Below are positions 1-9,159 of a stretch of 64,000 nucleotides of DNA, one piece after another. This DNA comes from JAABSQ01 sp964573705 (lineage in GTDB: Bacteria; Desulfobacterota; Desulfobacteria; Desulfobacterales; Desulfococcaceae). The DNA is taken from contig CAZNLT010000004.1 of the NCBI GenBank assembly GCA_964573705.1, positions 4,517 to 68,516 on the forward strand, in the 5' to 3' direction. Under the pieces are notes generated by a model, which had not been told where the DNA came from, did not search any database, and saw only the letters and a list, made by a program, of their open reading frames with translations. A program made the position numbers and the translations under genes. The stretch's first letter is position 1, and every line of letters begins with the position of its first letter.

Positions 1-190
1 CGAGATCGGAAAGGATCTTGTGACTTCCTGAAGACAGGGAATAGAGATTGTCTTCGGTCAGGTCCCAGCGCAGGTTCACCCGGGAAAAGATCACGTTGAT
101 CAGGACCAGGATGACCAGCACCAGGATCAGGCCGCCCGCCGAAAAAAGCGATTTGCTGTTGAATCTGGATGTGGAACTCGTATCGGACAT
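1..190 (-). CDS. GldG-like ABC exporter auxiliary protein (N-terminal part)
   Basis: Only the first 63 codons are present; the gene runs off the left edge. Reading leftwards from the ATG at 188-190, a short polar start is followed by one hydrophobic helix (about residues 17-37) and then the stretch LRWDLTEDNLYSLS, which is typical of the start of the extracytoplasmic domain of GldG-family proteins. These accompany GldF/GldA-type ABC-2 exporters. The gene starts 18 bases after the stop of the permease gene, so the three genes probably form one leftward operon. The substrate is unknown; a gliding role should not be assumed outside Bacteroidetes. Confidence 0.8.
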   Translation of the reverse strand, partial: MSDTSSTSRFNSKSLFSAGGLILVLVILVLINVIFSRVNLRWDLTEDNLYSLSSGSHKILSDL

Positions 191-208
191 CGGTAAAGGC
201 CTCCGAAT

Positions 209-958
209 TCAGTTGCTTCGATTCTGAATGATGATGCTGTTGGCGAACAGCATGAAAAAGATCACCGACAGATAATAGATCAGGTCCCGAAGGTCGATCA
301 CCCCGCGCTGGAGGGACTGAAAATGGGACAGAAAGCTGAGCTCGGCGACGACCTTCAGCAGCCACGCGGGGGCCCACCCCGAGAAGATTTCGGTGACCGG
401 CGGATATCCGGCGAGGATAAAGAAAAGGCAGATCACCACCGCCAGGATAAAGCTGATGACCTGGCTTCGGGTCATGGCCGAGGTCATGGAGCCCACGCTC
501 AGAAAAGCGCCGGCGAGCAGGAAACTGCCCAGATATCCGCAGAAGATGGCGCCCGGGTCCGGGTCCCCCAGGTAGCTCACCGTGATGACCATGGGAAAGG
601 TCAGGCTCAAGGCGATGCCGATGAAGATCCAGGCCGCCAGAAATTTTCCCAGAATGGCTTCCCCTACCGTGATCGGGTAAGTGAGGATCAGTTCAATGGT
701 GCCCATCCGCCGCTCCTCGGCCCAGAGCCGCATGGCCACGGCCGGCACCAGAAACATGTAAATCCAGGGGTGCCATTCGAAAAAGGCCCGAAGGTCGGCC
801 TGGCCCATTTCGAAAAAATGGCTGATATAAAAGGTAAAAAATCCCAGCAGAAGCAGAAAGATGGCGATAAAGACATAGGCCACGGGAGATCCGAAATATC
901 CCATAATCTCCCGTTTGAAGATGGCGGTGACGGTATTGGTAAATTCCTTGGTTCTCAT
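209..958 (-). CDS. ABC-2 type transporter permease, GldF-like
   Basis: 249 residues with about six hydrophobic segments. The central run FLVPAVAMRLWAEERRMGTI, followed by ELILTYP, is the usual ABC-2 permease signature in GldF-like proteins. It should form the membrane channel with the ATPase encoded upstream (start at 1940) and the GldG-like protein downstream. The 49-base gap to the ATPase gene and 18-base gap to the GldG gene support one operon. Length is normal for the family. The substrate is not evident. Confidence 0.85.
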   Translation of the reverse strand: MRTKEFTNTVTAIFKREIMGYFGSPVAYVFIAIFLLLLGFFTFYISHFFEMGQADLRAFFEWHPWIYMFLVPAVAMRLWAEERRMGTIELILTYPITVGEAILGKFLAAWIFIGIALSLTFPMVITVSYLGDPDPGAIFCGYLGSFLLAGAFLSVGSMTSAMTRSQVISFILAVVICLFFILAGYPPVTEIFSGWAPAWLLKVVAELSFLSHFQSLQRGVIDLRDLIYYLSVIFFMLFANSIIIQNRSN

Positions 959-1007
959 AGCTCACCTGATGGATGGTTCGACATGATTCAATGGAGGGTC
1001 CGCAGAA

Positions 1008-1940
1008 TCACATGGTGATGTTGCGAAAAACCTCATCCAGGCGCCCCTGTTCCACATACATCGATTTGAGGTCGTATCGGTCCCGGGAAAGGGCGGCCAT
1101 GATTCGGTCGGCGATCAGGGTTTCCCGGGTTTGGGGCAGGACCCGCACCGACACCTCCGATCTCGACTCATCGATCAGGATGGTGTTTTTGACCCCTTCC
1201 ACCGATCGCAGGACGGACATCAGCTTTCCGGAGTCGGCGGGGCCGAATGTGAGGGATACGGCGCCGTGATACGGGGACCGGGAGCGAAGGCCCTCCGGGG
1301 TGTCGTCCGCCAGAATTCGACCGTTGGCGATGATGATGGCCCGGGTGCAGACCGCATCCACCTCGTCCAGAATGTGGGTGGAGAGAATGATGGCCTTATC
1401 CGCGCTCATTTCGCGGATCATGAGCCGGACCTCGTGCTTCTGGTTGGGGTCGAGGCCGTCGGTGGGTTCGTCCATGATCAAATATTCGGGATCATGGAGA
1501 ATGGACTGGGCAAAGCAGACCCGCTGTTTGTATCCTTTGGAGAGGGTGCCGACGGTCTGGTGGCGAACCCCGCCCAGGAAGCATTTATCGATGGTGTCCC
1601 CGACCCGCTTTTTGCGGTCGGTGCCGGCAAACCCCCGGATTTGGGCGCAAAATTCGAGGTAGTCGAAGACGCTCATGTCCGGGTAGACCGGGGCGTTTTC
1701 CGGCAGATACCCGAGCCTTTTCCGGGCCTCGAGGGAATCCTGCCGAATATCATGCCCCCCGATCCGGGCGGTTCCGCCGGAGGGCGGCATAAACCCGGTG
1801 ATCATCCGCATGGTGGTCGATTTTCCGGCGCCGTTGGGGCCCAGAAAACCGAGGATCTCCCCCTTTTCCAGGGTAAAGGAGATATCGTCCACCGCCCGTT
1901 TGGAACCGAAAAACTTCGTGAGATGCTGAACCTCAATCAT
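1008..1940 (-). CDS. ABC transporter ATP-binding protein, GldA-like
   Basis: I place the start at the ATG ending at 1940 (MIEVQHLTKFFG), preceded by AAGGAG at good spacing, rather than at upstream in-frame codons. The 310-residue protein has a Walker A motif (GPNGAGKST), a signature region LSKGYKQRV, Walker B (YLIMDEPTDGLDP) and the switch histidine (STH). A C-terminal extension of about 90 residues is typical of exporter ATPases paired with ABC-2 permeases. It should energise the GldF/GldG-like partners encoded immediately downstream. Substrate unknown. Confidence 0.9.
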   Translation of the reverse strand: MIEVQHLTKFFGSKRAVDDISFTLEKGEILGFLGPNGAGKSTTMRMITGFMPPSGGTARIGGHDIRQDSLEARKRLGYLPENAPVYPDMSVFDYLEFCAQIRGFAGTDRKKRVGDTIDKCFLGGVRHQTVGTLSKGYKQRVCFAQSILHDPEYLIMDEPTDGLDPNQKHEVRLMIREMSADKAIILSTHILDEVDAVCTRAIIIANGRILADDTPEGLRSRSPYHGAVSLTFGPADSGKLMSVLRSVEGVKNTILIDESRSEVSVRVLPQTRETLIADRIMAALSRDRYDLKSMYVEQGRLDEVFRNITM

Positions 1941-2101
1941 CGGTGAATTTCGCTCCTTGTCTGGTATAACCAGTTCAATTTTTAAGATGAACAATGAATA
2001 CAAAGGGGCCCGATCTTCAGCCGGGCCTGAAAAAAGAGGATATAAATTTGCCTATGTTTTCTCTATTGTCAAGAGGTCTTTTTTTATTTATGTCCTTTCT
2101 G

Positions 2102-2131
2102 TTGATTCATTCGCTTGCCCTATGATATAAA
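2102..2131 (+). promoter_or_regulatory. Candidate sigma-70 promoter for the resB gene
   Basis: TTGATT at 2102-2107 and TATAAA at 2126-2131 are separated by 18 bases. They lie in an AT-rich divergent intergenic region about 37 bases before the resB start codon, which has a purine-rich GGAAAGG ribosome site. Inference from sequence only. Confidence 0.45.
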
Positions 2132-2167
2132 TTAAGGTTCAATTTTTTCCCGGAAAGGATATTTTGA

Positions 2168-3622
2168 ATGAAAAAAGAAGAGAAATCTTCTCTTGGCTTT
2201 GTAGATATGACCTGGGAGTTTTTCATCTCCCTGCGACTCACGGTGGTCTTGCTGCTCACCCTGGCCGCCACCTCCATCATCGGCACCCTGATTCCTCAAA
2301 ACGAGAGTCGGGAGGCCTATATTCAGGCGTTCGGTGAATTCTGGTACCGGGTTTTCCATGTGCTGGACATCTTCGATATGTATTATTCCTGGTGGTTCCA
2401 GCTGCTCCTCCTCCTGTTGACCGCCAATATCGTGGCCTGCTCCATCGATCGTCTGTCATCTCTCTGGAAAACCATCTTCGTCAAATCCCCGCCCTTTCGG
2501 CCGGGCATGTTCCGGAAAGAATCCCTGAAGGAGGATTTCACCGTCGATCGGCCGGCGGATCAGCTCCGATCCACCTATGAGACGGTGATCGGCAAGGCGT
2601 TTCGGTACAGCAGAACCGAACCCTCGGAAACCGGGTATTTCATTTATGCGGAAAAGGGCCGCCTCACGCGGCTGGGGGTCTATATCGTCCATCTCAGCGT
2701 GGTGCTGCTTCTGATCGGCGGCCTCATCGGCTCTATTTTCGGGTTTGACGGATTCGTCAACATCCCCGAAGGAGAATCCGCCCGGGTGATTCAAATGCGA
2801 AACCGCAACCAGACCCATGCCCTCGATTTCGAAATCCGCTGCGAGGATTTCGATGTCAGCTTCTACCGGACCGGCGCGCCCAAAGAGTATCGATCCCGTC
2901 TGGTGATTCTGGAAGGCGGCCGGCCGGTGATTGAAAAAGACATCGTGGTCAATGATCCCCTTCGGTACCGGGGCATCAATATTTTTCAGTCCAGTTACGG
3001 ACAGGTGCCGCCCGATGCCCGGACCCTTCAGGAGGCGGGCATCGAGCTCTCCTTCACCAGCCTGGAGAGCGGAATGGTCTATACCCGGGAAATTCAGATA
3101 AACCGGCCTGCTCCGCTTCCCGAAGGCCGTGGGGAAATCCTCCTCACGGATTTTCAGCCGTCCTACGTATTCATGGGGCAGCGGAATATCGGGCCCACTT
3201 TGGTGGGCGCCGTTACGCCCTCGGAAGGAGAACCGATCGAACTGGTCCTGCCCCTGCAGTTTCCCAATTTTGATCGAATGATGATCCAGATGAAGGAAGG
3301 GCGCCGTTTCGTCATTACCGTCCACGGTTTTCCCCAGCGTTATTACACCGGTCTTCAGGTCACCCGTGATCCGGGGGTGCCGACGGTCTATTCCGGATTC
3401 GTATTGATGATTCTCGGTTGCTTCGTCACTTTTTTCATGTCCCATCAGCGGATCTGCATCGAGGTGGTGGAAAAGGGAAAACAGCGGAGTCGGGTCATCG
3501 TCTCCGGCAACACCAACAAAAACACGATCGGCATGCAAAAGCAGGTGCACCGCCTCTCCCGAATACTCCACGGCGTGGGTCCGGCGGGGCCGATCCCGCC
3601 CAAGGCCGGAGAAATCGGTTGA
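2168..3622 (+). CDS. resB: Cytochrome c biogenesis protein ResB (Ccs1)
   Basis: 484 residues. Hydrophobic segments lie near residues 20-40, 70-95 and 170-190, and a final one near 415-435, with a large periplasmic domain between the last two. This is the ResB/Ccs1 layout. The segments LRLTVVLLLTLAATSIIGTL and FDMYYSWWFQLLLLLL are typical of the family. ResB works with CcsB/CcsA in System II maturation to pass reduced heme to apocytochrome c outside the membrane. Its partner ccsB lies 1.5 kb downstream on the same strand. The placement just before the multiheme Qrc cytochrome makes functional sense. Confidence 0.9.
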   Translation: MKKEEKSSLGFVDMTWEFFISLRLTVVLLLTLAATSIIGTLIPQNESREAYIQAFGEFWYRVFHVLDIFDMYYSWWFQLLLLLLTANIVACSIDRLSSLWKTIFVKSPPFRPGMFRKESLKEDFTVDRPADQLRSTYETVIGKAFRYSRTEPSETGYFIYAEKGRLTRLGVYIVHLSVVLLLIGGLIGSIFGFDGFVNIPEGESARVIQMRNRNQTHALDFEIRCEDFDVSFYRTGAPKEYRSRLVILEGGRPVIEKDIVVNDPLRYRGINIFQSSYGQVPPDARTLQEAGIELSFTSLESGMVYTREIQINRPAPLPEGRGEILLTDFQPSYVFMGQRNIGPTLVGAVTPSEGEPIELVLPLQFPNFDRMMIQMKEGRRFVITVHGFPQRYYTGLQVTRDPGVPTVYSGFVLMILGCFVTFFMSHQRICIEVVEKGKQRSRVIVSGNTNKNTIGMQKQVHRLSRILHGVGPAGPIPPKAGEIG

Positions 3623-3685
3623 TGTTTTGATAGACATCGCCTAAATTGACCCTATTCCAGAGCGGATTCGTCCGGAGAGTCAGCC

Positions 3686-5098
3686 ATGAAGTGCCCCAAT
3701 TGTGGAAGCGATCACATTACCCATTCCTACAGACGAGGTGTGGAGAAAATGTATCGATATATCTATCCCCGTACTCCGTACCGGTGCAAGGAATGCTGGA
3801 GCCGGTTCTGGGTCTATGAAAATCCGTTTCAGACCCTGACCGCCAAGATAGCGGCCGGCGCCTCGGCGGCGGTGTTGCTGGTCTTGCTGATCTGGCCGCT
3901 GACGGCCGGAGATGAGGACAAGCCGGGTTTAAAGTCGGGCCCCGCGGCGGTGGTCACCGAGACAGCCGAAAGGCGGTCGGCCGAGCCTTCGGTGAAGGTC
4001 GGGAACGGATCGGCGCTCCCCCGGCAAGACGTCCCGATCGCAGACGAAGACCGAAACGGATCGTCTTATTTGGCGAAACGGCCCGAGAGTACCGCCGGCG
4101 AGAAGGAGACCCGTTCGGCGGATAAGACCCGTATGTATGAAGAGACCCTGAGAACCGCATCCGATTCCACCATCGATGGTCCTTCAAAAACCGTTTCTGA
4201 ACAGATTCGCTCGGCTGAGCAAGCAGCTGTCGGAGCCGAATCCCCCAAAGCAGAAAAAGAACTCCTTCCGTCGCCGGAATCGGAATCAGACCCGGCTTCG
4301 GCCTTTATGGAGACCGAAGAAACCGTCACATCCGAACCCTCCTCCGCTTCAACAGACCTACCCAATGTTTCTTCTGAATCCGGACCCTCCGAGACGGAGC
4401 GGGAGGCGATTTCCACCATTCCGGTGATCACCTCCACGGAGATCCTGCCGCCGGAAACCGATGCGACCGAGGAGCCGAGCCTGAAGACCGCGTCCGCTGA
4501 GAAGGAAAACCGACAAAAAACCCCCGAAGAGACTGCAACCGAACCGGAAATCTCTGCGGCCGAACCTGCGCAACCCGAGCCGACCTCTGAACCCGATCCC
4601 CAATCCGCTCAAGCAAAGCCTGAAACGGAAGCGGAATCAAAACCGCAAATAGAAGAAGCGCCTCCGGAAATCGCTTCCGAGGAGGCGAAGGGGCCAGAAG
4701 ACGTTCCCCGACCGGCCGAGGGACCCAAACCGGTCAAGCGGGCGGTGAAAACCGCCCGGAAACCCCCCTCCCAACCCCGTCGCCTGTCGGAGATCGTGCC
4801 GAAGCCCGCCGGGGACCGGTTCGAAGCCCTGATCAAAGCCGGCGGGGGCATTACCGACTACCGCTCTTTTTTCCTGAAATCCCCGCCCAAGCTGGTGATC
4901 GACCTCCCCGGAAAGTGGGAGCAGAAAACCCGTTCGGTCATCGAGGTGGATCATCATCTGGTCAAGCGGGTGCGGGTGGGGCAACATCCGGAATTCATCC
5001 GGGTGGTCCTGGATCTGGAAAAAGAAAAGGTTTCAAAACCGGATTTTACCGAAACAGCCGAGGGTCTTCGGGTTTCATTGACGCGAGATCCGGAATGA
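3686..5098 (+). CDS. Zinc-ribbon, single-TM, AMIN-domain protein
   Basis: 470 residues with an unusual layout. The N-terminus has two Cys pairs (CPNCG near residue 3 and CKEC near residue 36) that suggest a cytoplasmic zinc ribbon. One transmembrane helix follows near residues 55-73, then about 270 residues rich in Pro, Glu, Ala and Ser (low complexity). The C-terminal 95 residues resemble an AMIN domain (PPKLVIDLPG, then VRVGQHPEFIRVVLDL). AMIN domains usually place envelope proteins at peptidoglycan or secretin complexes. GGAGAG precedes the ATG. The gene sits between resB and ccsB, so a link to cytochrome maturation is possible but unproven. Confidence 0.8.
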   Translation: MKCPNCGSDHITHSYRRGVEKMYRYIYPRTPYRCKECWSRFWVYENPFQTLTAKIAAGASAAVLLVLLIWPLTAGDEDKPGLKSGPAAVVTETAERRSAEPSVKVGNGSALPRQDVPIADEDRNGSSYLAKRPESTAGEKETRSADKTRMYEETLRTASDSTIDGPSKTVSEQIRSAEQAAVGAESPKAEKELLPSPESESDPASAFMETEETVTSEPSSASTDLPNVSSESGPSETEREAISTIPVITSTEILPPETDATEEPSLKTASAEKENRQKTPEETATEPEISAAEPAQPEPTSEPDPQSAQAKPETEAESKPQIEEAPPEIASEEAKGPEDVPRPAEGPKPVKRAVKTARKPPSQPRRLSEIVPKPAGDRFEALIKAGGGITDYRSFFLKSPPKLVIDLPGKWEQKTRSVIEVDHHLVKRVRVGQHPEFIRVVLDLEKEKVSKPDFTETAEGLRVSLTRDPE

Positions 5099-5158
5099 AT
5101 CGGCTTTGCGTAAATCGATAACCATTCCTCTGCGAGAGGATGCCGAACGAGGTATACT

Positions 5159-5998
5159 GTGAGCAGTTCCCAACTTTTATCCATCGTCACTTTCATCTAC
5201 GGTCTGTCCGCGGTGTTGTACATCGCCGCCTGGATCTTTGAAAAATCCTTTCCCGGCAAGGTCGCCACCTGGACCGCCGTCATCGGGGTCGTCGGAAATG
5301 TCCTCGGAATTCTGCTGCGGTGGGTCGAAACCTACAAGCTCGGATACGGCCACGCCCCGCTCTCCAACCTGTATGAGTCCCTGATCTTTTTCGCCTGGTG
5401 CATCGTGGCCATCTATCTGTACGTCGAATACCGGTATCGGAATCGAGCCATCGGCGCCTTTGTGGTGCCGCTGGCGTTTCTGTCCATGGCATACGCCTCC
5501 CTGTCCCCGAATATTTCCGACCGGATTCAGCCCCTGATTCCGGCTCTTCAGAGCAACTGGCTGATCGCCCACGTCATCACCTGTTTTTTTGGGTATGCCG
5601 GGTTCGCCGTCGCCTTCGGCATCAGCATCATGTACATCATGAAACGGCGGGTTCCGGTGACCGCCGGACCGGGGCTGGCCCATGTACCGGGACCTGAAGT
5701 CCTCGATGATCTGACCCATAAAATGGTCCAGTTCGGGTTTCTGTTTCTCACCGTCGGCATCATCACCGGCGCGGTCTGGGCCAATTCGGCCTGGGGCCGG
5801 TACTGGGGCTGGGACCCCAAGGAGACCTGGTCGTTGATCACCTGGTTCATCTATGCCACCCTCCTTCATGCCCGCCTCATGCGGGGATGGCGGGGCCGAA
5901 AAATAGCCTATATCTCTATTGCCGGTTTCATGGCGGTGCTCTTCACCTACTTCGGCGTGAACCTGCTGCCGGGGCTTCACAGCTACGGAGCTCAGTGA
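5159..5998 (+). CDS. ccsB: Cytochrome c biogenesis protein CcsB (CcsA/ResC family)
   Basis: 279 residues, about eight membrane segments. It carries the heme-handling WWD motif WGRYWGWDPKETWSLITW near residues 218-235, diagnostic for this family, and conserved histidines in flanking helices. The start codon is GTG at 5159, preceded by GAGG at suitable spacing. CcsB and ResB form the System II heme export and ligation complex. Length is normal. The gene ends 109 bases before qrcA, whose product needs several covalently bound hemes. Confidence 0.93.
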   Translation: MSSSQLLSIVTFIYGLSAVLYIAAWIFEKSFPGKVATWTAVIGVVGNVLGILLRWVETYKLGYGHAPLSNLYESLIFFAWCIVAIYLYVEYRYRNRAIGAFVVPLAFLSMAYASLSPNISDRIQPLIPALQSNWLIAHVITCFFGYAGFAVAFGISIMYIMKRRVPVTAGPGLAHVPGPEVLDDLTHKMVQFGFLFLTVGIITGAVWANSAWGRYWGWDPKETWSLITWFIYATLLHARLMRGWRGRKIAYISIAGFMAVLFTYFGVNLLPGLHSYGAQ

Positions 5999-6005
5999 TT
6001 TCCAC

Positions 6006-6034
6006 TTGACAAAAACGGGATCAGTATGTACAGA
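6006..6034 (+). promoter_or_regulatory. Candidate promoter for the qrc operon
   Basis: A perfect TTGACA (6006-6011) is followed after 17 bases by TACAGA (6029-6034), a weak -10 match. It lies in the 109-base gap between ccsB and qrcA. The -35 is convincing; the -10 is not. Confidence 0.35.
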
Positions 6035-6107
6035 GGGCCACAGTTTCTTTCCGAATCCTGGTCAGGAGTCCTGGTCTATTTGTTAACCACAGCGTGACGG
6101 AGTTTCC

Positions 6108-6752
6108 ATGAGTGCATTAGAGGAGAAGACGAAAGCGGTATCCGACGGCGGAGGGTTTCCCACCCTGTTCTTCATCATCGGGCTCTCCCTGAGCCTGATT
6201 GTCGGCTGGATTATATTTCCCAAGCTGCTGTATTCCAAAAAGGAGCAGCCCTTCGATTTCAACCACGCCCTCCACAACGAACTGGCAGAGGGATGTGTGA
6301 GCTGCCACTACTTCCGGGAGGACGGCAGTTTTGCCGGGGTACCCAAGCTCGCCCAGTGTGTCGACTGCCATATGGATATTCAAGGGGACACCGAGGATGA
6401 GGCGATTTTCGTCAATGAATATGTCATCCCCAACAGAGAGGTTCCCTGGCTGATCTATTCCGAACAGCCCGATTGCGTCTTCTTTTCCCATGCCGCTCAC
6501 GTCAAATCCGGCAAGATGGACTGCAAAACCTGCCACGGACCCATCGGCCAATCCACCAGCCTCAAACCCTACGAAGAAAACCGGATCACCGGCTACAGCC
6601 GGGACATTTGGGGCTATAATATCGCGGGGATCAAAAAGAACACCTGGGACCGGATGAAGATGGATGACTGTTCCGAGTGCCATGTCCAGATGGGCGTTAA
6701 TCAGACCAGTGTTCAGACCGAGAAGGGCGCCTGTTTCGTGTGCCACAAATAA
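6108..6752 (+). CDS. qrcA: QrcA-like multiheme cytochrome c subunit
   Basis: 214 residues. One uncleaved-looking N-terminal membrane helix (about residues 19-42) is followed by a soluble domain with five canonical heme-binding motifs: CVSCH, CVDCH, CKTCH, CSECH and CFVCH. Extra histidines (FNHALH, FSHAAH) can act as distal ligands. This matches the cytochrome subunit of Qrc, the complex that takes electrons from periplasmic type I cytochrome c3 and passes them to menaquinone. Qrc of Desulfovibrio vulgaris is described as hexaheme, so one heme fewer is visible here. It is first in the qrcABCD order. Confidence 0.9.
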   Translation: MSALEEKTKAVSDGGGFPTLFFIIGLSLSLIVGWIIFPKLLYSKKEQPFDFNHALHNELAEGCVSCHYFREDGSFAGVPKLAQCVDCHMDIQGDTEDEAIFVNEYVIPNREVPWLIYSEQPDCVFFSHAAHVKSGKMDCKTCHGPIGQSTSLKPYEENRITGYSRDIWGYNIAGIKKNTWDRMKMDDCSECHVQMGVNQTSVQTEKGACFVCHK

Positions 6753-6789
6753 TGTTGATCAGGAAAAACCGGTGTAAGGGGAAAACTCT

Positions 6790-9063
6790 ATGAAGATAGA
6801 CAGAAGAAGTTTTTTGTCACTCGGGCTCGGTGTTACGGCGGGATCGGTTCTTTCACCTTTGCCGTGGAAGCTGACGGACGACCTTTCGATCTGGACCCAG
6901 ACATGGCCCTGGACCCCGGTGCCCAAAGACGGCGCCGTCCACTACGTCCGCTCCGTGAGCACCCTCTGTTCCGGCGGTTGCGGCATTCAGGTGCGAAAAG
7001 TCGAGGATCGGGCCATTAAAATCGAGGGGATGGAAGGCTATCCCGGCAGCAATGGAAAGGCCTGTAACCAATGTCTGGCGGGAATCCAGAAACTCTACGG
7101 TCCCGATCACATTCAGACCCCTCTGAAGCGGGTCGGAAATCGGGGTGAAGGCAGATTCGCCCCGATCTCATGGGATGAAGCGATGTCCATGGTCACGGAA
7201 CAGCTCAGGAAATTGCGCACCGAGGGCAAGCCTCAGACCCTGGGCTGTGTCGTGGAACGGGAATACGGCACGGTCCCCCAGTTGTTCAAACGATTCGCCC
7301 AGACTTACGGCTCCCCTAATTTCATGACCATGCCCTCCTATCTGGACGGCTATGACCAGGTTTTCAAAATGATGCAAGGCAGGGAGGCCGTCCCCGGTTT
7401 CGACCTGGAAAACGCCGATTATGTTCTCAGCTTCGGCAGCGGTCTGGTCGATGGGTGGGGATTGGTGCCCCGAATGTTTCAGGCCAACAGCCTGTGGAAA
7501 GAAAAAGGGGCGCCGGTGGTGCAGTTCGAACCCCGGCTCTCCAACACGGCGGCCAAGGCAACCCGTTGGGTCCCCATCAATCCCGGCACCGAAGCCGTTC
7601 TGGCCCTCGGTCTGGCCCATGTGATCATCAAGGAAAACCTTTTCCATTCCGATTTCGTTAACCGCTACTCCGCCCGATTCGAGGCTTGGGAAGACGGGCA
7701 GGGGATGAAACGGAAAGGGTTCAAAGACCTGGTGCTGGACCGCTATGATCCGCGATACGTATCCCGGGTCACCGGTGTCCCGTCCTCCGAAATCGAAACG
7801 ATCGCCAGAGAATTCGCCAAGGCCGAAAGCCCCGTCGCGCTCTGCGGCAGAGGCGCCGGGCACACCCCTGGGGCGGTTTACGAGTTTCAGGCGGTGCACG
7901 CCTTAAACGGTCTGGTGGGCAGCATCAACCGAAAAGGCGGTGTGTGGGCTTTGCCCAAGCCCGATTATATCGCCTGGCCCGACCCGGCGCTCGACGCGGT
8001 CGCCGAAAAGGGCTGCGATACCCCCCGGGTCGACGGCGCGGGATCCGAAACCTATCCGACCGCATCCTCTCTGACCCACCGGCTGCCGGCGGTGATCAAG
8101 GATGCTGAGGAATCCCCCATTCAGGTCCTTCTGGTCCACGGAGCCAACCCCTGTTATACCCTGCCGGATACCGAAGCGGTCCGGGCCGCTTTCGAGAAAA
8201 TCCCCTGCATCGTGAGCTTCGCATCCCATATGGATGAAACCGCCCTGATGGCGGATTTGATACTGCCCGACCATGGCCATCTAGAAAAATACCAGGATGT
8301 ACCCGCTCCCGAGGGGCTGAGCGTTCCGGTGATCGGTCTGGCCCGGCCCGTGGTTGCACCGTTATACCGGACCCGGCATGTCGGAGACACCCTCATTCAA
8401 CTGGCCAAGGCCATGGGCGGCGGCATGGCCGACTCCTTCCCCTGGAAAAATTACGAAGAATGCCTCAAAAAAACCCTGGGTCAGCACTGGAAGACCATGG
8501 AAGAGAAAGGCTGGTTCAGCCCCGATTTCCCCGGTTCCAATGGCCAGAATTGGAATGAAGCCTTTGAAACCCCCACCCGGAATTTCGTATTCATTCCGGA
8601 GCGGTACGGCACAGACACGGAAGAGGCGGGCATATCCCCCATCCAGGTCGAAGGCGATCCGATCACCTATCCGCTGGTGATGATCCCCTTCGATCACATC
8701 CGCATCGCCGCCGGCCCGTCGGGAAACGCTCCTTTTGTCATGAAGACGATCGAAGACACCCTGCTTCGGGGCAACGATACCTTGGTTCAGGTCAACCCCA
8801 AGACCGCGGGCAAGGCCGGGCTCGAGGAAGGGGTGCAAGCGGTGCTGAGTACTCCCAAAGGAAGCGCCAAGGTGCGGGTGCATGTCTCCCACGGGATTCA
8901 GCCCGGCCTGGTGGCGGTACCCCGAGGGCTTGGCCGCGGTTCCGGGGACGAATACATGGCCGACAAAGGGGTCAATGTCAACCTGCTGATGGGTCCGGTG
9001 GAGGATCCGGTTTCCGGCCTGAATGCGGCCTGGGGTATTCGGGCCAATCTGACCATTGCCTGA
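6790..9063 (+). CDS. qrcB: QrcB, molybdopterin-oxidoreductase-family subunit
   Basis: 757 residues. The N-terminus MKIDRRSFLSLGLG is a twin-arginine-type signal, so the subunit should act on the periplasmic face. The rest follows the molybdopterin oxidoreductase fold (ISWDEAM near residue 126, a C-terminal dinucleotide-binding domain near 620-757). The N-terminal cluster motif is incomplete: CSGGC is present but the first cysteine position of the usual pattern is a serine (STLC), with later cysteines in KACNQC. QrcB of Desulfovibrio is reported to lack molybdenum, so this is expected to be structural or electron-relaying rather than a classic Mo enzyme. Position between qrcA and qrcC supports the name. 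Confidence 0.92.
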   Translation: MKIDRRSFLSLGLGVTAGSVLSPLPWKLTDDLSIWTQTWPWTPVPKDGAVHYVRSVSTLCSGGCGIQVRKVEDRAIKIEGMEGYPGSNGKACNQCLAGIQKLYGPDHIQTPLKRVGNRGEGRFAPISWDEAMSMVTEQLRKLRTEGKPQTLGCVVEREYGTVPQLFKRFAQTYGSPNFMTMPSYLDGYDQVFKMMQGREAVPGFDLENADYVLSFGSGLVDGWGLVPRMFQANSLWKEKGAPVVQFEPRLSNTAAKATRWVPINPGTEAVLALGLAHVIIKENLFHSDFVNRYSARFEAWEDGQGMKRKGFKDLVLDRYDPRYVSRVTGVPSSEIETIAREFAKAESPVALCGRGAGHTPGAVYEFQAVHALNGLVGSINRKGGVWALPKPDYIAWPDPALDAVAEKGCDTPRVDGAGSETYPTASSLTHRLPAVIKDAEESPIQVLLVHGANPCYTLPDTEAVRAAFEKIPCIVSFASHMDETALMADLILPDHGHLEKYQDVPAPEGLSVPVIGLARPVVAPLYRTRHVGDTLIQLAKAMGGGMADSFPWKNYEECLKKTLGQHWKTMEEKGWFSPDFPGSNGQNWNEAFETPTRNFVFIPERYGTDTEEAGISPIQVEGDPITYPLVMIPFDHIRIAAGPSGNAPFVMKTIEDTLLRGNDTLVQVNPKTAGKAGLEEGVQAVLSTPKGSAKVRVHVSHGIQPGLVAVPRGLGRGSGDEYMADKGVNVNLLMGPVEDPVSGLNAAWGIRANLTIA

Positions 9064-9159
9064 TTCAGGGGTCGATGCATCGGTTATCTTCGCCGACCCG
9101 AATTTTTGAAGCGACCGATCGCGATCTACTGATCAATTGAAAATCGACATGAGGTTCTG

